Shown in pieces: positions 25,887 through 35,163 of a DNA stretch of 61,012 nt (position 1 is its first letter; every line of letters begins with the position of its first letter). The notes under the pieces were generated by a model, which saw nothing but the letters and a program-made list of their open reading frames with translations, was not told the DNA's origin and ran no database searches. Made by a program: the position numbers and the translations under genes. This DNA comes from Pelotomaculum propionicicum (lineage in GTDB: Bacteria; Bacillota; Desulfotomaculia; Desulfotomaculales; Pelotomaculaceae), in NCBI RefSeq assembly GCF_004369225.1, contig NZ_QFFZ01000018.1, positions 1-61,012 of the forward strand, in the 5' to 3' direction.

Positions 25887-28010
25887 ATGTTCAACAACCA
25901 ACGTTTAAAAAGCAGATTGTGCTGGCTGGTCCTCAACCTAACGCTTATTTCATCGTTTTTAGCCTGGATGCCTGTAAAAAATTCTGCTGCAGCGGCTGAC
26001 AGAACGCCGCCGTACGTTTTAAGCACATCCCCGGCTTCCGGCGCGTATAACGTCCCAATCGGCAACAATATTACTATAAAATTTAGTGAAAAAATACTGC
26101 CGGGCCCCCTGGCTACTTATAATAGTATCAGTGTAACGGATGCCGGCGGCAATCCAGTAGCCTTCGTGAAGAATATAAGCAGTAGCTCACTTATAATAGA
26201 CCCGGTTAATTTTCTCGGCTCTAGCTCTTACTATAGCATAACAATACCGGCCGGCGCGCTTAAAGATAGCAACGGCAACAGAATGCGGGCGAAATATAGT
26301 TTTGGATTTACTACAGCCGCACCTGTAACGGATGTTACGCCTATGACAAGTATTACATCAGTGACAAACACTACACCTGCGACAGATACTACACCGCCTG
26401 TGACAAACACTACACCTGTGACTGATACCACAACTCCTGCAACAAGCGCTACGCCTACGACAGGTACCACAACTCCTGCAACAAATACTACACCTGCGAC
26501 AGACACCACAACCCCCGCACCTGTAGCGCTTACTGTCAGCGGCAGTGACCCATCAAATGGCTCCACAGACATAAGCCTGGATAAAACAATAAGTATAAAT
26601 TTCAGTGAGACAATTAGCAAGGGGACAAATTATAGCAACATCCGGATTCAGGATGCCGGCGGCAATCTGGTAACTACTACAAACAGCATTAACGGAGCCG
26701 TACTTACCTTGGACCCGCTGAACAACTTAAATAGCAGCGCAACCTACCGGGTAACCATTCCGGCTGGAGCAGTTAATAATCAAAACGGCAGCAGTCTGGT
26801 TACTGATTATACTTTCAGCTTTACCACCATCAATACAACAAACTTGGCTTCTGACCCGTCAGCAGTGGATGTAAAATCTTTTGGGGCTAAAGGAGACGGC
26901 GCAACCGATGATTCACAAGCTATCCAAAATGCCATTAACAGCCTACCCACTGGAGGTACAATACTTTTCCCGGATGGAACATATTTAATCCCCGCATCTG
27001 AAATAAAAATTAAAATACCCAACATCACGTTAACTGGCAGCGGCAATTCCATTATTAAAATACCAAACGGCAATTTCTATATTGTTAATAATAATGTTAC
27101 AATAAATAATTTAAAATTTATTGATTGCAACAGACAAGTATTGCATTTTGAAAGCGCCAGCAATATTACGGTAAGCAACTGTTATTTCGAAAATATCGGC
27201 TCTGATTTCCTTATAGGTAAAATATCCAACTATCACTCTCCACCTGTTCACCTGTCCCAATGCACAGGTGCAAAAATAAATAAAAACAAATTTTATAACA
27301 TTAAGTCTGACAACGTTATCAGAGTTGATGGTCCTGGCAATGAGTTCACCATCAGTGAAAATGAAATAGATACCACCAGTTATAAGGGTATTATGATTGG
27401 TTATGAATCTAATAATTATAGTGGCTCTATAGATAAAAACACATTAAGAAACATTGGCCTTACCACTCCTGGAGACGGTGTAGGCACAGTCGCGATTTAC
27501 ATCGGCTCACCAAGTTATAGTCTCAGCGTAACGAACAATTATATAGATACTACCGTTGAGAACGGCATTGAGGGCGTAGCGGGGCTTATAGCAAATAACA
27601 CCATAAAGAACGTTGGCGCCATATATCGTTCCGGAATCACGACAACATCCAATTACGGGATATCTCCTTACGCTACACAACTTGTCACCAATAATACTAT
27701 CGAGAACAGCAGAAGGTCCGGAATCAAATGCTGGACACAGAGCCTAGATGTATCAAATACAGTTTGGACGGGAAATAAGATTTCAGATTGCGGCCGGGAT
27801 GAGAGCAATGTAGGTATCTACCTTAGCGTAAACGGTGTGCCTGTTAGCAACGTTGAGATTAAAAACAACACAGTGACAACCACGCAAAATTCTAACACGG
27901 GTATATACCTGAGAGTATCAAACGGGAATAATATCCAGGTTAATAACAATATTTCTCCTGTACTGGTAGATTCCATTTGCACAGGTGTAATTGCCACAAA
28001 TAACGTCTAA
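25887..28010 (+). CDS. Secreted surface protein: two SbsA-type Ig-like domains plus pectate-lyase-like beta-helix
   Basis: 707 residues. Signal peptide ending near ...KNSAAAA, then two Big_5/SbsA-like domains (about residues 43-145 and 212-322, each starting DxxPS/TSPASG-like and ending YxFxFTT), joined by a low-complexity Thr/Pro linker of repeated TTPAT words. From about residue 332 a pectate-lyase superfamily right-handed beta-helix begins (VKSFGAKGDGATDDSQAIQ, LFPDGTYLI) and runs to the end with many N-rich coils. No sortase or S-layer anchor is visible. It probably binds or cleaves an acidic surface polysaccharide; catalysis is unproven. AGGAGG precedes the ATG. Expression is predicted to be under tandem c-di-GMP riboswitches. 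Confidence 0.88.
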   Translation: MFNNQRLKSRLCWLVLNLTLISSFLAWMPVKNSAAAADRTPPYVLSTSPASGAYNVPIGNNITIKFSEKILPGPLATYNSISVTDAGGNPVAFVKNISSSSLIIDPVNFLGSSSYYSITIPAGALKDSNGNRMRAKYSFGFTTAAPVTDVTPMTSITSVTNTTPATDTTPPVTNTTPVTDTTTPATSATPTTGTTTPATNTTPATDTTTPAPVALTVSGSDPSNGSTDISLDKTISINFSETISKGTNYSNIRIQDAGGNLVTTTNSINGAVLTLDPLNNLNSSATYRVTIPAGAVNNQNGSSLVTDYTFSFTTINTTNLASDPSAVDVKSFGAKGDGATDDSQAIQNAINSLPTGGTILFPDGTYLIPASEIKIKIPNITLTGSGNSIIKIPNGNFYIVNNNVTINNLKFIDCNRQVLHFESASNITVSNCYFENIGSDFLIGKISNYHSPPVHLSQCTGAKINKNKFYNIKSDNVIRVDGPGNEFTISENEIDTTSYKGIMIGYESNNYSGSIDKNTLRNIGLTTPGDGVGTVAIYIGSPSYSLSVTNNYIDTTVENGIEGVAGLIANNTIKNVGAIYRSGITTTSNYGISPYATQLVTNNTIENSRRSGIKCWTQSLDVSNTVWTGNKISDCGRDESNVGIYLSVNGVPVSNVEIKNNTVTTTQNSNTGIYLRVSNGNNIQVNNNISPVLVDSICTGVIATNNV

Positions 28011-28046
28011 GATTTGGACTGGCTAGTAACTCTTCTGGTTAACTTC

Positions 28047-28079
28047 AACCTGCCTCACAAAGGCAGGTTTATTTATTGT
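28047..28079 (+). terminator. Terminator between the two beta-helix genes
   Basis: AACCTGCCT and AGGCAGGTT pair over a 5-nt loop, then TATTTATTG. The hairpin is nearly the same as the terminator of riboswitch 1, as if it was duplicated with the gene. No aptamer precedes it. Confidence 0.75.
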
Positions 28080-28174
28080 TCAAACTGGTAAGATATGTAA
28101 CATAATTCAATATGGGAGAATATTTTACATAAGGAATCCTGGTTTAAATCTTGCATTTTAGGTGGAGTAACAAA

Positions 28175-29380
28175 ATGAGCAAAAATATTATAGCCAAAAA
28201 ACCGTCAACAATCAATGTTAAATCCTTTGGCGCCAAAGGGAATGGGGTGACTGATGACTCACAATCTATCCAAAAAGCAATTAACAGTCTAATCAAAGGC
28301 GGAACTATTCTATTCCCGGATGGAACCTATTTAATCCTAACGGCTGAAATAAGAATAAAAACTCCGAATGTCTCTTTAATCGGAAGCAATAACTCAATTA
28401 TAAAACTACCCAACGGTAACTTTTATATAACCAATAATAATATATCTGTAAGCAATATTAAATTTATTGACTGTAACAGACAGGTTTTACATTTTGAAAA
28501 CTCCAGCAACGTGCTCGTAAACAACTGCTATTTCGAAAACATCGGCTCCGATTTCCTAATAGGCAAAATATCCAACTATCATTCCCCACCTGTCCATCTG
28601 TCTCAATGTACAGGAGTGGTCATTAGCAAAAATAAATTTTTCAATATAAAATCTGATAATGTAATTAGAATTGATGGTCCAGGCAATGAATTCGTCATAA
28701 GTCAAAATGATATAGATACTACTAGTTTCAAAGGAATAACCGTCGGCACTGAAACAAGCATAAGAAAAGGATCTATTGAGAAAAACACTTTGAAAAATAT
28801 CGGCCTTACCACCCCTGGCAACGGTACCGGGACAGTCGCTATATATATTGGTTCACCAAGCTACGATCTCAGCGTATCCAATAATTATATAGATACTACT
28901 GTGGAAAACGGTATTGAGGGAGTCGCTGGTATTATATCCAACAATACAATTAAAAACGTCGGCGCCATATACCATGCAGGGATTACCACAGTTTCAAATT
29001 ATGGTATATCACCATACGCGACAAAACTTGTTTCTAATAATACTATAGAAAATAGTAAAGGGCCTGGCATCAAATGCTGGACGCAGACCCTTGATGTTTC
29101 AAATACTGTTTGGTCGGGAAATAGTGTTCTGAATTGCGGCCGGAATGAGTTGAATATTGGGATTTACTATAGCGTAAACGGTGTGCCGGTTAGTAATGTG
29201 GATATTCAAAACAATATTGTAAAAACCACGCAATCCTCCAATAACGGCATCTATCTCAGAGTAGCGGACGGAAGTAATATAAAGGTTAGCGGCAATTTAT
29301 CTCCGATATATGTTGATCCCATATGTAAAGGAGTAATTATAGCCGCGGACAATGAATATATTATAGGTTACCCGACTTAA
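28175..29380 (+). CDS. Leaderless paralogous beta-helix protein
   Basis: 401 residues from the ATG at 28175 (AGGTGGAG upstream; an in-frame TTG at 28151 has no site). It aligns along its whole length with the beta-helix half of the preceding gene (INVKSFGAKGNGVTDDSQSIQ, VLHFENSSN, ISNYHSPPVHLSQCTG). The Ig-like domains, linker and signal peptide are missing and the protein begins directly at the helix cap. It is either cytoplasmic or exported in another way. DNA differs at many third positions, so the duplication is not recent. It lacks a riboswitch of its own. Confidence 0.85.
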   Translation: MSKNIIAKKPSTINVKSFGAKGNGVTDDSQSIQKAINSLIKGGTILFPDGTYLILTAEIRIKTPNVSLIGSNNSIIKLPNGNFYITNNNISVSNIKFIDCNRQVLHFENSSNVLVNNCYFENIGSDFLIGKISNYHSPPVHLSQCTGVVISKNKFFNIKSDNVIRIDGPGNEFVISQNDIDTTSFKGITVGTETSIRKGSIEKNTLKNIGLTTPGNGTGTVAIYIGSPSYDLSVSNNYIDTTVENGIEGVAGIISNNTIKNVGAIYHAGITTVSNYGISPYATKLVSNNTIENSKGPGIKCWTQTLDVSNTVWSGNSVLNCGRNELNIGIYYSVNGVPVSNVDIQNNIVKTTQSSNNGIYLRVADGSNIKVSGNLSPIYVDPICKGVIIAADNEYIIGYPT

Positions 29381-29402
29381 TAAAAGAAGAGGTCTTTTAT
29401 TC
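29380..29402. terminator. Bidirectional AT-rich terminator
   Basis: AATAAAAG pairs with CTTTTATT around a 7-nt loop between the convergent beta-helix and deacetylase genes; the stem is AT-rich and weak. Confidence 0.45.
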
Positions 29403-31529
29403 TCCTTGCAAATATTTTTTCTCCGCCGCTCTCCAGTCAGGTTCAGGGTACATATTTTCAGGGAACATCTCGGAATATGTCACGACTGGTATACCCATAT
29501 CATGGAGAAAATCACAGACCTCTCGTAGCCTGACTTCGCTGCAGTCAACACCATCTAGAGTATGCGCATATAGAGCCACATTCTCATGGTTGTTAACAGC
29601 CCAGGCGATTTGGGCTTTTATTTTTTCCATTGAATTATCTAAAGTGATTGCAACCGTCGAGAACAGCGGCTTGATTTCCCCTTGTGTTGTTATATTTTTG
29701 GCAGTCGCCCTGCAGCCTGAGTAAACCTCATGCGCGGCCGCTACCATATCACCAAGCCAAAGAGAAGATCCGCCGGGATATGCGAAAAAGCGAATGTCTC
29801 CCAGGCCATCTCTCTGTAATATTTCTTTTGACTTAATTAATTCAGAGAAAAGGCTTTGCCTGTCAACACTGTGGCTGTGGCTGTGGCTGCCTATTTCATG
29901 TCCGGCCAGCGCCAGTTTCTTATACACCGGCAACAAATCAGAATATGTTTTATGCTCACCATTGTTATACCCGCCAGTTACTATGTTAAAGCATCCTTTG
30001 TAACCATATTCGGTCAAAATGTCCCCGATTTTGCCCCAGGTTGAATAACCATCATCAAAGGAAAAGCATACTTTCCCGCCGTCTTTTATCGGAATCAGGC
30101 TCAAATCATCAAAATCAACCGTAAGAGGACCGGGCAGCTCACCTGTCTGCGCCGCATCTACTCTTAAACTAATATACTTCACGCGGCTCATAGTCCTTGC
30201 CAGCATGCTTTCATTATTGGCGGAGGGGACACCGATAAGGCGTACCCATACTGTGCTATTGCGGCTGTACATTGCGGTTAACATAAAATCCTGAGCAGGA
30301 TAGCCTTTTTCTCCGTGAAAACCCAGTTTAACCGCATCCAATACAGTAGAAAGATCTTTATCTGAGGTCAGTCCCTCAATCCTCATCCAGAAACTGAACA
30401 TCTTATAGCGCAGGTCAAGACTCTGTTCCGTATCACTCAGCTTGTCAAACTCAACTCCGCCTTGTTGACCTTTATTAACCGCAATCTTAATATAGCTTGC
30501 ATCATGACAGGGGTTGGCTGTTTCTATCGACCAGGTGGTATTGGCCTGATTAATTGTTGTGAAACCGCTGGAATCAGCGCTTAAAAACTCAATTAGAACA
30601 TATTCATCTTTTGGCATGTTATAGAAGCGTAGATTGCGGACAACAGCGTCGCTTTCCCGCAGCCTTGCCTCAAGTGTGCGGAAATTGTCGATATAACATT
30701 CTACCAAACCGCCTTTTACCTTAACAAAATCAACCGCATACTGGTTTCCTGCCGTACTTTTCTGTCTGTTTCCATTGAGGACTCCTTCCCCGTGGATCTT
30801 AATATTGGTGTTTCCATTTACCTGGTCGGTATTCTTAAAAATCGAGCAGTCAGCATCCAGTTTATTCTGGTTTATGATTGCACCTCTTGATATTTCAATC
30901 TCTGTATTCGATTGAACTGCTACTCCGGCAGATGAGTCCTTATTGTATGTTCCCGGCAGTATAAGGCACTTACCCCCTGCCGCAGCTGCCACTGCCGCCT
31001 GAATTTGAACTTGGTCATTGGCTCCGCTGCAAATATGGGTGGCTGATTTTTTCAAATCTTCAGGAGTATCACTGGCGGCCAAAACAATATCTGCCGCTGT
31101 TGTAATATTTACAGTGTTTTTTTCAGCTTCCCATTTTACACTATAACCCAAACATTCGCTTACAAAACGCACAGGGACCATAGTTCTGCCATCTGTAATA
31201 AACGGGGGAACATCAAGGGCAATTTCCTGGTTATTCTTAAAAGCAACCTTTGAACCAATGGTTAAGGATACTGAAATGTCCCCCTTCTTTGCAAGTATAG
31301 TTTGGTTTTCACTATTCCAACTGACATCGGCACCCAGGGCTTCAAAAATGCATCTCATAGGAACAAGCACCCTTCCCTGCTCAATGAGAGGAGGGACATC
31401 AGAGCTAATTTTTTCATTGTTAACTAATATACTGATTGGTTCCAATGCAAAAGAAGTGTTAATAAAACAAAAAGATAGTGTTACAGCTAAAATCAGGACG
31501 GTAAAAAACCTAATTGTACATTTTTTCAT
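29397..31529 (-). CDS. Exported polysaccharide deacetylase with copper-amine-oxidase-like and partial beta-helix domains
   Basis: 710 residues from the ATG at 31529 (AGGAGTG upstream). Order: Sec signal peptide; duplicated copper-amine-oxidase-like domain (about 28-145, RVLVPMRCIFEALGA and RTMVPVRFVSECLGY); the start of a pectate-lyase-like fold (AAAAGGKCLILPGTYN); a jelly-roll-like region (about 320-480); and a NodB deacetylase with FSFDDG, the SHSHSHS metal motif and RFFAYPGG. NodB enzymes remove N- or O-acetyl groups from polysaccharides in a metal-dependent reaction. It is the distal gene of the polysaccharide cluster and closely resembles the next gene upstream from the beta-helix region on. 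Confidence 0.87.
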   Translation of the reverse strand: MKKCTIRFFTVLILAVTLSFCFINTSFALEPISILVNNEKISSDVPPLIEQGRVLVPMRCIFEALGADVSWNSENQTILAKKGDISVSLTIGSKVAFKNNQEIALDVPPFITDGRTMVPVRFVSECLGYSVKWEAEKNTVNITTAADIVLAASDTPEDLKKSATHICSGANDQVQIQAAVAAAAGGKCLILPGTYNKDSSAGVAVQSNTEIEISRGAIINQNKLDADCSIFKNTDQVNGNTNIKIHGEGVLNGNRQKSTAGNQYAVDFVKVKGGLVECYIDNFRTLEARLRESDAVVRNLRFYNMPKDEYVLIEFLSADSSGFTTINQANTTWSIETANPCHDASYIKIAVNKGQQGGVEFDKLSDTEQSLDLRYKMFSFWMRIEGLTSDKDLSTVLDAVKLGFHGEKGYPAQDFMLTAMYSRNSTVWVRLIGVPSANNESMLARTMSRVKYISLRVDAAQTGELPGPLTVDFDDLSLIPIKDGGKVCFSFDDGYSTWGKIGDILTEYGYKGCFNIVTGGYNNGEHKTYSDLLPVYKKLALAGHEIGSHSHSHSVDRQSLFSELIKSKEILQRDGLGDIRFFAYPGGSSLWLGDMVAAAHEVYSGCRATAKNITTQGEIKPLFSTVAITLDNSMEKIKAQIAWAVNNHENVALYAHTLDGVDCSEVRLREVCDFLHDMGIPVVTYSEMFPENMYPEPDWRAAEKKYLQGE

Positions 31530-31566
31530 TTTATCACTCCTCGTATAATCTGTATTGTTTTTAACA

Positions 31567-33351
31567 TTATACAAGATGTTTTTTCTTTGCTGATCTCCAG
31601 TCCGGTTCAGGGTAATCACCCTCCGGAAACATTTCGGAATATGTCACAACTGGTATACCTAAATCATAGAGAAAGTCACAGACTTCTCTCAGCCTGGCTT
31701 CACTGCAGTCTACTCCATCAAGGGTATGGGCGTAGAGAGCCACATTTTCATGGTTGTTGATTGCCCATGCTATCTGTGTATTTATTTTTTCTGTTGAATT
31801 ATCTAACGTTATCGCGATTGTCGAAAAAAGAGGCTTAATGTCTCCCTGGGTAGTGATGTTTTTAGCGGTTGACCTGCAACCTGAGTAAACTTCGTGCGCA
31901 GCCGCTGTCATATCGCCAAGCCAGAGGGAAGGGCCGCCGGGATAAGAGAAAAACCGGATATCGCCAAGACCATCCCTTTGCAGTATTTCCTTCGAAGTAA
32001 TCAATTCGTAGTAAAGATTCTTCCTGTTTACCCTGTGACTGTGGCCGTGACTGCCGATTTCATGACCCTCTATCGCCAATTTTTTATACATTGGCAATAA
32101 ATCAGAATAAGTTTTACCTTCATCATTGACTAGGCCGGTTGAAACATTAAAGCAACCTCTATACCCATATTCTGATAGAATGTCCCCGACAGTAGCCCAG
32201 GTTGAATATCCATCATCAAAGGAAAAGCAGACTTTTCCGCCATCTTTTATAGGAATCAGGCTCAAATCGTCAAAATCAACTGTAAGGGGTCCGGGGATAT
32301 TACCGATATGTGTGGTGTCTAATCTTAAGCTTAGATATTTGATACGACTCATAGTCCTGGCCATCAGGCTTTCACTGTTGACAGACGGCACACCGATAAG
32401 GCGTACCCAGACGGCACTATTGCGGCTGTACATTGCAGTCAAAATAAAATCGGGAGCAGGATAGCCTTTTTCACCATGAAAACCAAGTTTCACCGCATCC
32501 AGGACAGCAGACAGATCATTATCCAAGGTCAGTCCCTCAATCCTCATCCAGAAACTGAACATCTTATAGCGCAGGTCCAGATTAATGCCTTCATTGCTCC
32601 ATTTATTTGATTGGACCCCGCCAATTTGACCTTTATTAAGAGAAACCTTTAAGTAACTCGGGCTACGGCACGGGTTGGCTGTCTCAATAGACCATCTAGT
32701 ATGGGACGGATTAAATAGTTCTAAACTACCGGACTCAGCATCAGTAAACCGCAGAAGAGATTCCTCATCTTTAGGCATGTTAGTAAATCTGAGATTCCTG
32801 ACTACAGCGTAGCTTTCTCTGAGCCTGGCCTCAAGTGTACGGAAATTGTCAATATAACATTCCACCAAACCGTCTTTCACCTTAACAAAATCAACCGCAT
32901 AATGCTTCCCTGCCGTGCTCTTATGCCTGTTTCCGTTGAGGACTCCTTCCCCGTGGATCTTAATGTTGGTGTTTCCATTTATCTGGTCGGAATTAATAAA
33001 AATCGAGCAGTCATCATCCAGTTTGTTCTGGTTTATAATTGCTCCACTGGCAATTTCAATTTCCGTGTTGGAGCGTACCGCTATGCCAGTGGACGAGTCC
33101 TTATTATAAGTTCCCGGCAGTATCAGGCACTTCCCACCCGCAGCCGCTGACACTGCTGCTTGAATTTTAACTTCGTCCCTCACTCCTCTGCAAATATGGG
33201 TTGCTTCCCGTAACAGGTCCTTTGGAGTATCATTGGCTGCCACAACACTATACTTTTTTAACCGTGCTGAAATCTCTCTGGGCAGGCAACCCGTTAATCC
33301 AAGAGAGGCTAGACCCGCAACAGTTAGCGTAATAAACTGACGTCTATTCAT
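31567..33351 (-). CDS. Polysaccharide deacetylase lipoprotein, paralogue with Tat-like leader
   Basis: 594 residues from the ATG at 33351 (AGGAGA upstream). The N-terminus MNRRQFITLTVAGLASLGLT followed by GC combines a twin-arginine-like motif with a lipobox (LTGC), so it should be a lipid-anchored, possibly Tat-exported protein. The rest, beta-helix start, jelly-roll-like middle and NodB domain (FSFDDG, SHGHSH, RFFSYPGG), matches the neighbour at 29397-31529, which instead has a Sec leader and extra stalk domains. The pair arose by tandem duplication. The gap between them is only 37 nt. Confidence 0.87.
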   Translation of the reverse strand: MNRRQFITLTVAGLASLGLTGCLPREISARLKKYSVVAANDTPKDLLREATHICRGVRDEVKIQAAVSAAAGGKCLILPGTYNKDSSTGIAVRSNTEIEIASGAIINQNKLDDDCSIFINSDQINGNTNIKIHGEGVLNGNRHKSTAGKHYAVDFVKVKDGLVECYIDNFRTLEARLRESYAVVRNLRFTNMPKDEESLLRFTDAESGSLELFNPSHTRWSIETANPCRSPSYLKVSLNKGQIGGVQSNKWSNEGINLDLRYKMFSFWMRIEGLTLDNDLSAVLDAVKLGFHGEKGYPAPDFILTAMYSRNSAVWVRLIGVPSVNSESLMARTMSRIKYLSLRLDTTHIGNIPGPLTVDFDDLSLIPIKDGGKVCFSFDDGYSTWATVGDILSEYGYRGCFNVSTGLVNDEGKTYSDLLPMYKKLAIEGHEIGSHGHSHRVNRKNLYYELITSKEILQRDGLGDIRFFSYPGGPSLWLGDMTAAAHEVYSGCRSTAKNITTQGDIKPLFSTIAITLDNSTEKINTQIAWAINNHENVALYAHTLDGVDCSEARLREVCDFLYDLGIPVVTYSEMFPEGDYPEPDWRSAKKKHLV

Positions 33352-33387
33352 ATATTGTCTCCTGCAGTTAAGAATCACTTTTAGAGT

Positions 33388-35154
33388 TTAAGATTTGCTT
33401 ACCTCAATAATTCTATTGTCGAATATTTTATTTACATTAGGGTCATTGTTAAATCTATCATAATCTTCCGCCGTGAATCTCATTAAAACATCCTGGTTTT
33501 TTGAAAATCTATATACGTCAGTATATATCCTTTTAATCTGATAAAGTGTAATAACATATTGTCCCTTATATTTATAATGCTCATTCTCATCGTCATTATA
33601 GCCGAAATGGTCAGGCACTATGTAGTGGTACCGGTTTATGTCTTTCCTCTGATTCTTCTCTGACCAGCCGTAAAAAAGATCACAAAACCTGGAAGCTATT
33701 TGCGGGTCAAGAACCGACAAAACCGGATCATTCCCTTTTTCATCAAACAACCACTGCATAGCTGTAACCTCTTCATACGGCACACCAAAATTGGTCTCAT
33801 GGGTTCGCGGAGAGGGAAGCGCCCCGGTTAAGCTTATGCCCTGGATTATTGCCAGTACGACAGCAGTTGCAAGAATTCTTGCACCAGACAGTTTTCTTAA
33901 GAATATTGTGTACAGTGAAAGTGCCAGGAGGGGTATCATTATATAAGTAAAATAATTAAGTGTGGTTACTCTTTGAATAGTATGGGTAAATACGGGATTA
34001 AATATAAAAAAACCATCTATGATACCCAAGGCTACAAAAAATATTACCAGAAATTTATATTCTCTATTAAATGGTATTTTTTTCTTTCTGTCAAGCAGAA
34101 TTATAATCAATGCTATAGCTATAACAATGAAGGGAAATAAATAACGTCCGTATAAAAGTACAATTGTTCTACATAATTCTGCAGGTGTTACTACTTGATT
34201 GGCTTTGGCTATGTATGAAACTCCCTTCAAAGCTACAGGTTGGATAATACGCTCAACAAAAGCATTAAAGCTCTTCCCAAAAAAATGAAGCAAAAAATAA
34301 CAGTTAGTGAGCCAGGTTAAAGTGGTAACTAATAAAATAGCTAGAAAACTGCCGGTCGAGTTAAGCTTTAATCTCAAAAAACGCTTTATTAGTATGGGGA
34401 TGAATAGAATACAAGCTGCAAATATCGTTATAAATGGATGTCCCAGTGGAATGCTAAGAATGAAAGGTAATATAGTTAAATTCCAGCTCGGAACATTTTT
34501 CTCTTCCAATGAGTATTTATATAAGAGAAATAAAAATAAAGGCATTAACGTATAATAACTGTAATGTGGGGCTATTGAAAAGTGCATATACCGCAAATAG
34601 TATATCAAGCAAACAGGCAATAATAGATAGATAACTACTTTTTCTTTAATAAAAAGTTTTGAGAATATGGCCGTTCCGCCTATAAAAGTAAATGAAAAAA
34701 AGGCTGGCATGGTAAAAGAAAGTATATTAGGCATAATATCCAACAAACATGATACCTGGGCATAGAAAATATGCGTAGCAGGATAAAAATCATCTGGATT
34801 AAAGTGACCTGTTCGTTTTATGTCATATACTTCACCTAAATAAGTTAAGTCATCAGCATAATTAAAAGAGAAATACCCCAGTTCATAAGGAATCATCAAA
34901 AAAATAAAATAATTCAATAATAGTATAAAAGCCCCAATTATCCTAAAGGTGGGGTAATTATTGCATAAAACGAGTATGGCACCAAGAAAAAACGTTATTA
35001 CCAGGATAACCCAGAATGTTTGAGGCAGTTGATTGTATATGTTTACAAGATAACCTGCCGTAACACAATATTTTAATGTAAACAGGTTATATATCAAACA
35101 GAAAAGGCCTAAGATTGAAATTAAATACAATATTAAGGGTGCTTTTCTTCCCAA
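33388..35154 (-). CDS. Multi-spanning membrane protein of the polysaccharide cluster
   Basis: 588 residues with about 11-13 predicted membrane helices over the first 460 residues and a soluble C-terminal part of about 110 residues with several aromatic and acidic positions (WLFDEKGNDPVLSVLDP). The first extracellular loop has NYADDLTYLGEVYD, an acidic motif like those of GT-C glycosyltransferases, so a lipid-linked sugar transferase is possible; I cannot assign it. TTG start with GAGGAG upstream; it lies 9 nt after the epimerase gene. Confidence 0.75.
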   Translation of the reverse strand: MGRKAPLILYLISILGLFCLIYNLFTLKYCVTAGYLVNIYNQLPQTFWVILVITFFLGAILVLCNNYPTFRIIGAFILLLNYFIFLMIPYELGYFSFNYADDLTYLGEVYDIKRTGHFNPDDFYPATHIFYAQVSCLLDIMPNILSFTMPAFFSFTFIGGTAIFSKLFIKEKVVIYLLLPVCLIYYLRYMHFSIAPHYSYYTLMPLFLFLLYKYSLEEKNVPSWNLTILPFILSIPLGHPFITIFAACILFIPILIKRFLRLKLNSTGSFLAILLVTTLTWLTNCYFLLHFFGKSFNAFVERIIQPVALKGVSYIAKANQVVTPAELCRTIVLLYGRYLFPFIVIAIALIIILLDRKKKIPFNREYKFLVIFFVALGIIDGFFIFNPVFTHTIQRVTTLNYFTYIMIPLLALSLYTIFLRKLSGARILATAVVLAIIQGISLTGALPSPRTHETNFGVPYEEVTAMQWLFDEKGNDPVLSVLDPQIASRFCDLFYGWSEKNQRKDINRYHYIVPDHFGYNDDENEHYKYKGQYVITLYQIKRIYTDVYRFSKNQDVLMRFTAEDYDRFNNDPNVNKIFDNRIIEVSKS

Positions 35155-35163
35155 TTAATCTCC

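Noticed and set aside
26330-26530. Thr/Pro-coding tandem repeat as a separate repeat element
   Set aside because: It is the in-frame linker between the two Ig-like domains of the surface protein.
28011-28046. Possible third, decayed c-di-GMP aptamer before the second beta-helix gene
   Set aside because: Only the terminator hairpin is recognisable; none of the aptamer core motifs is present.
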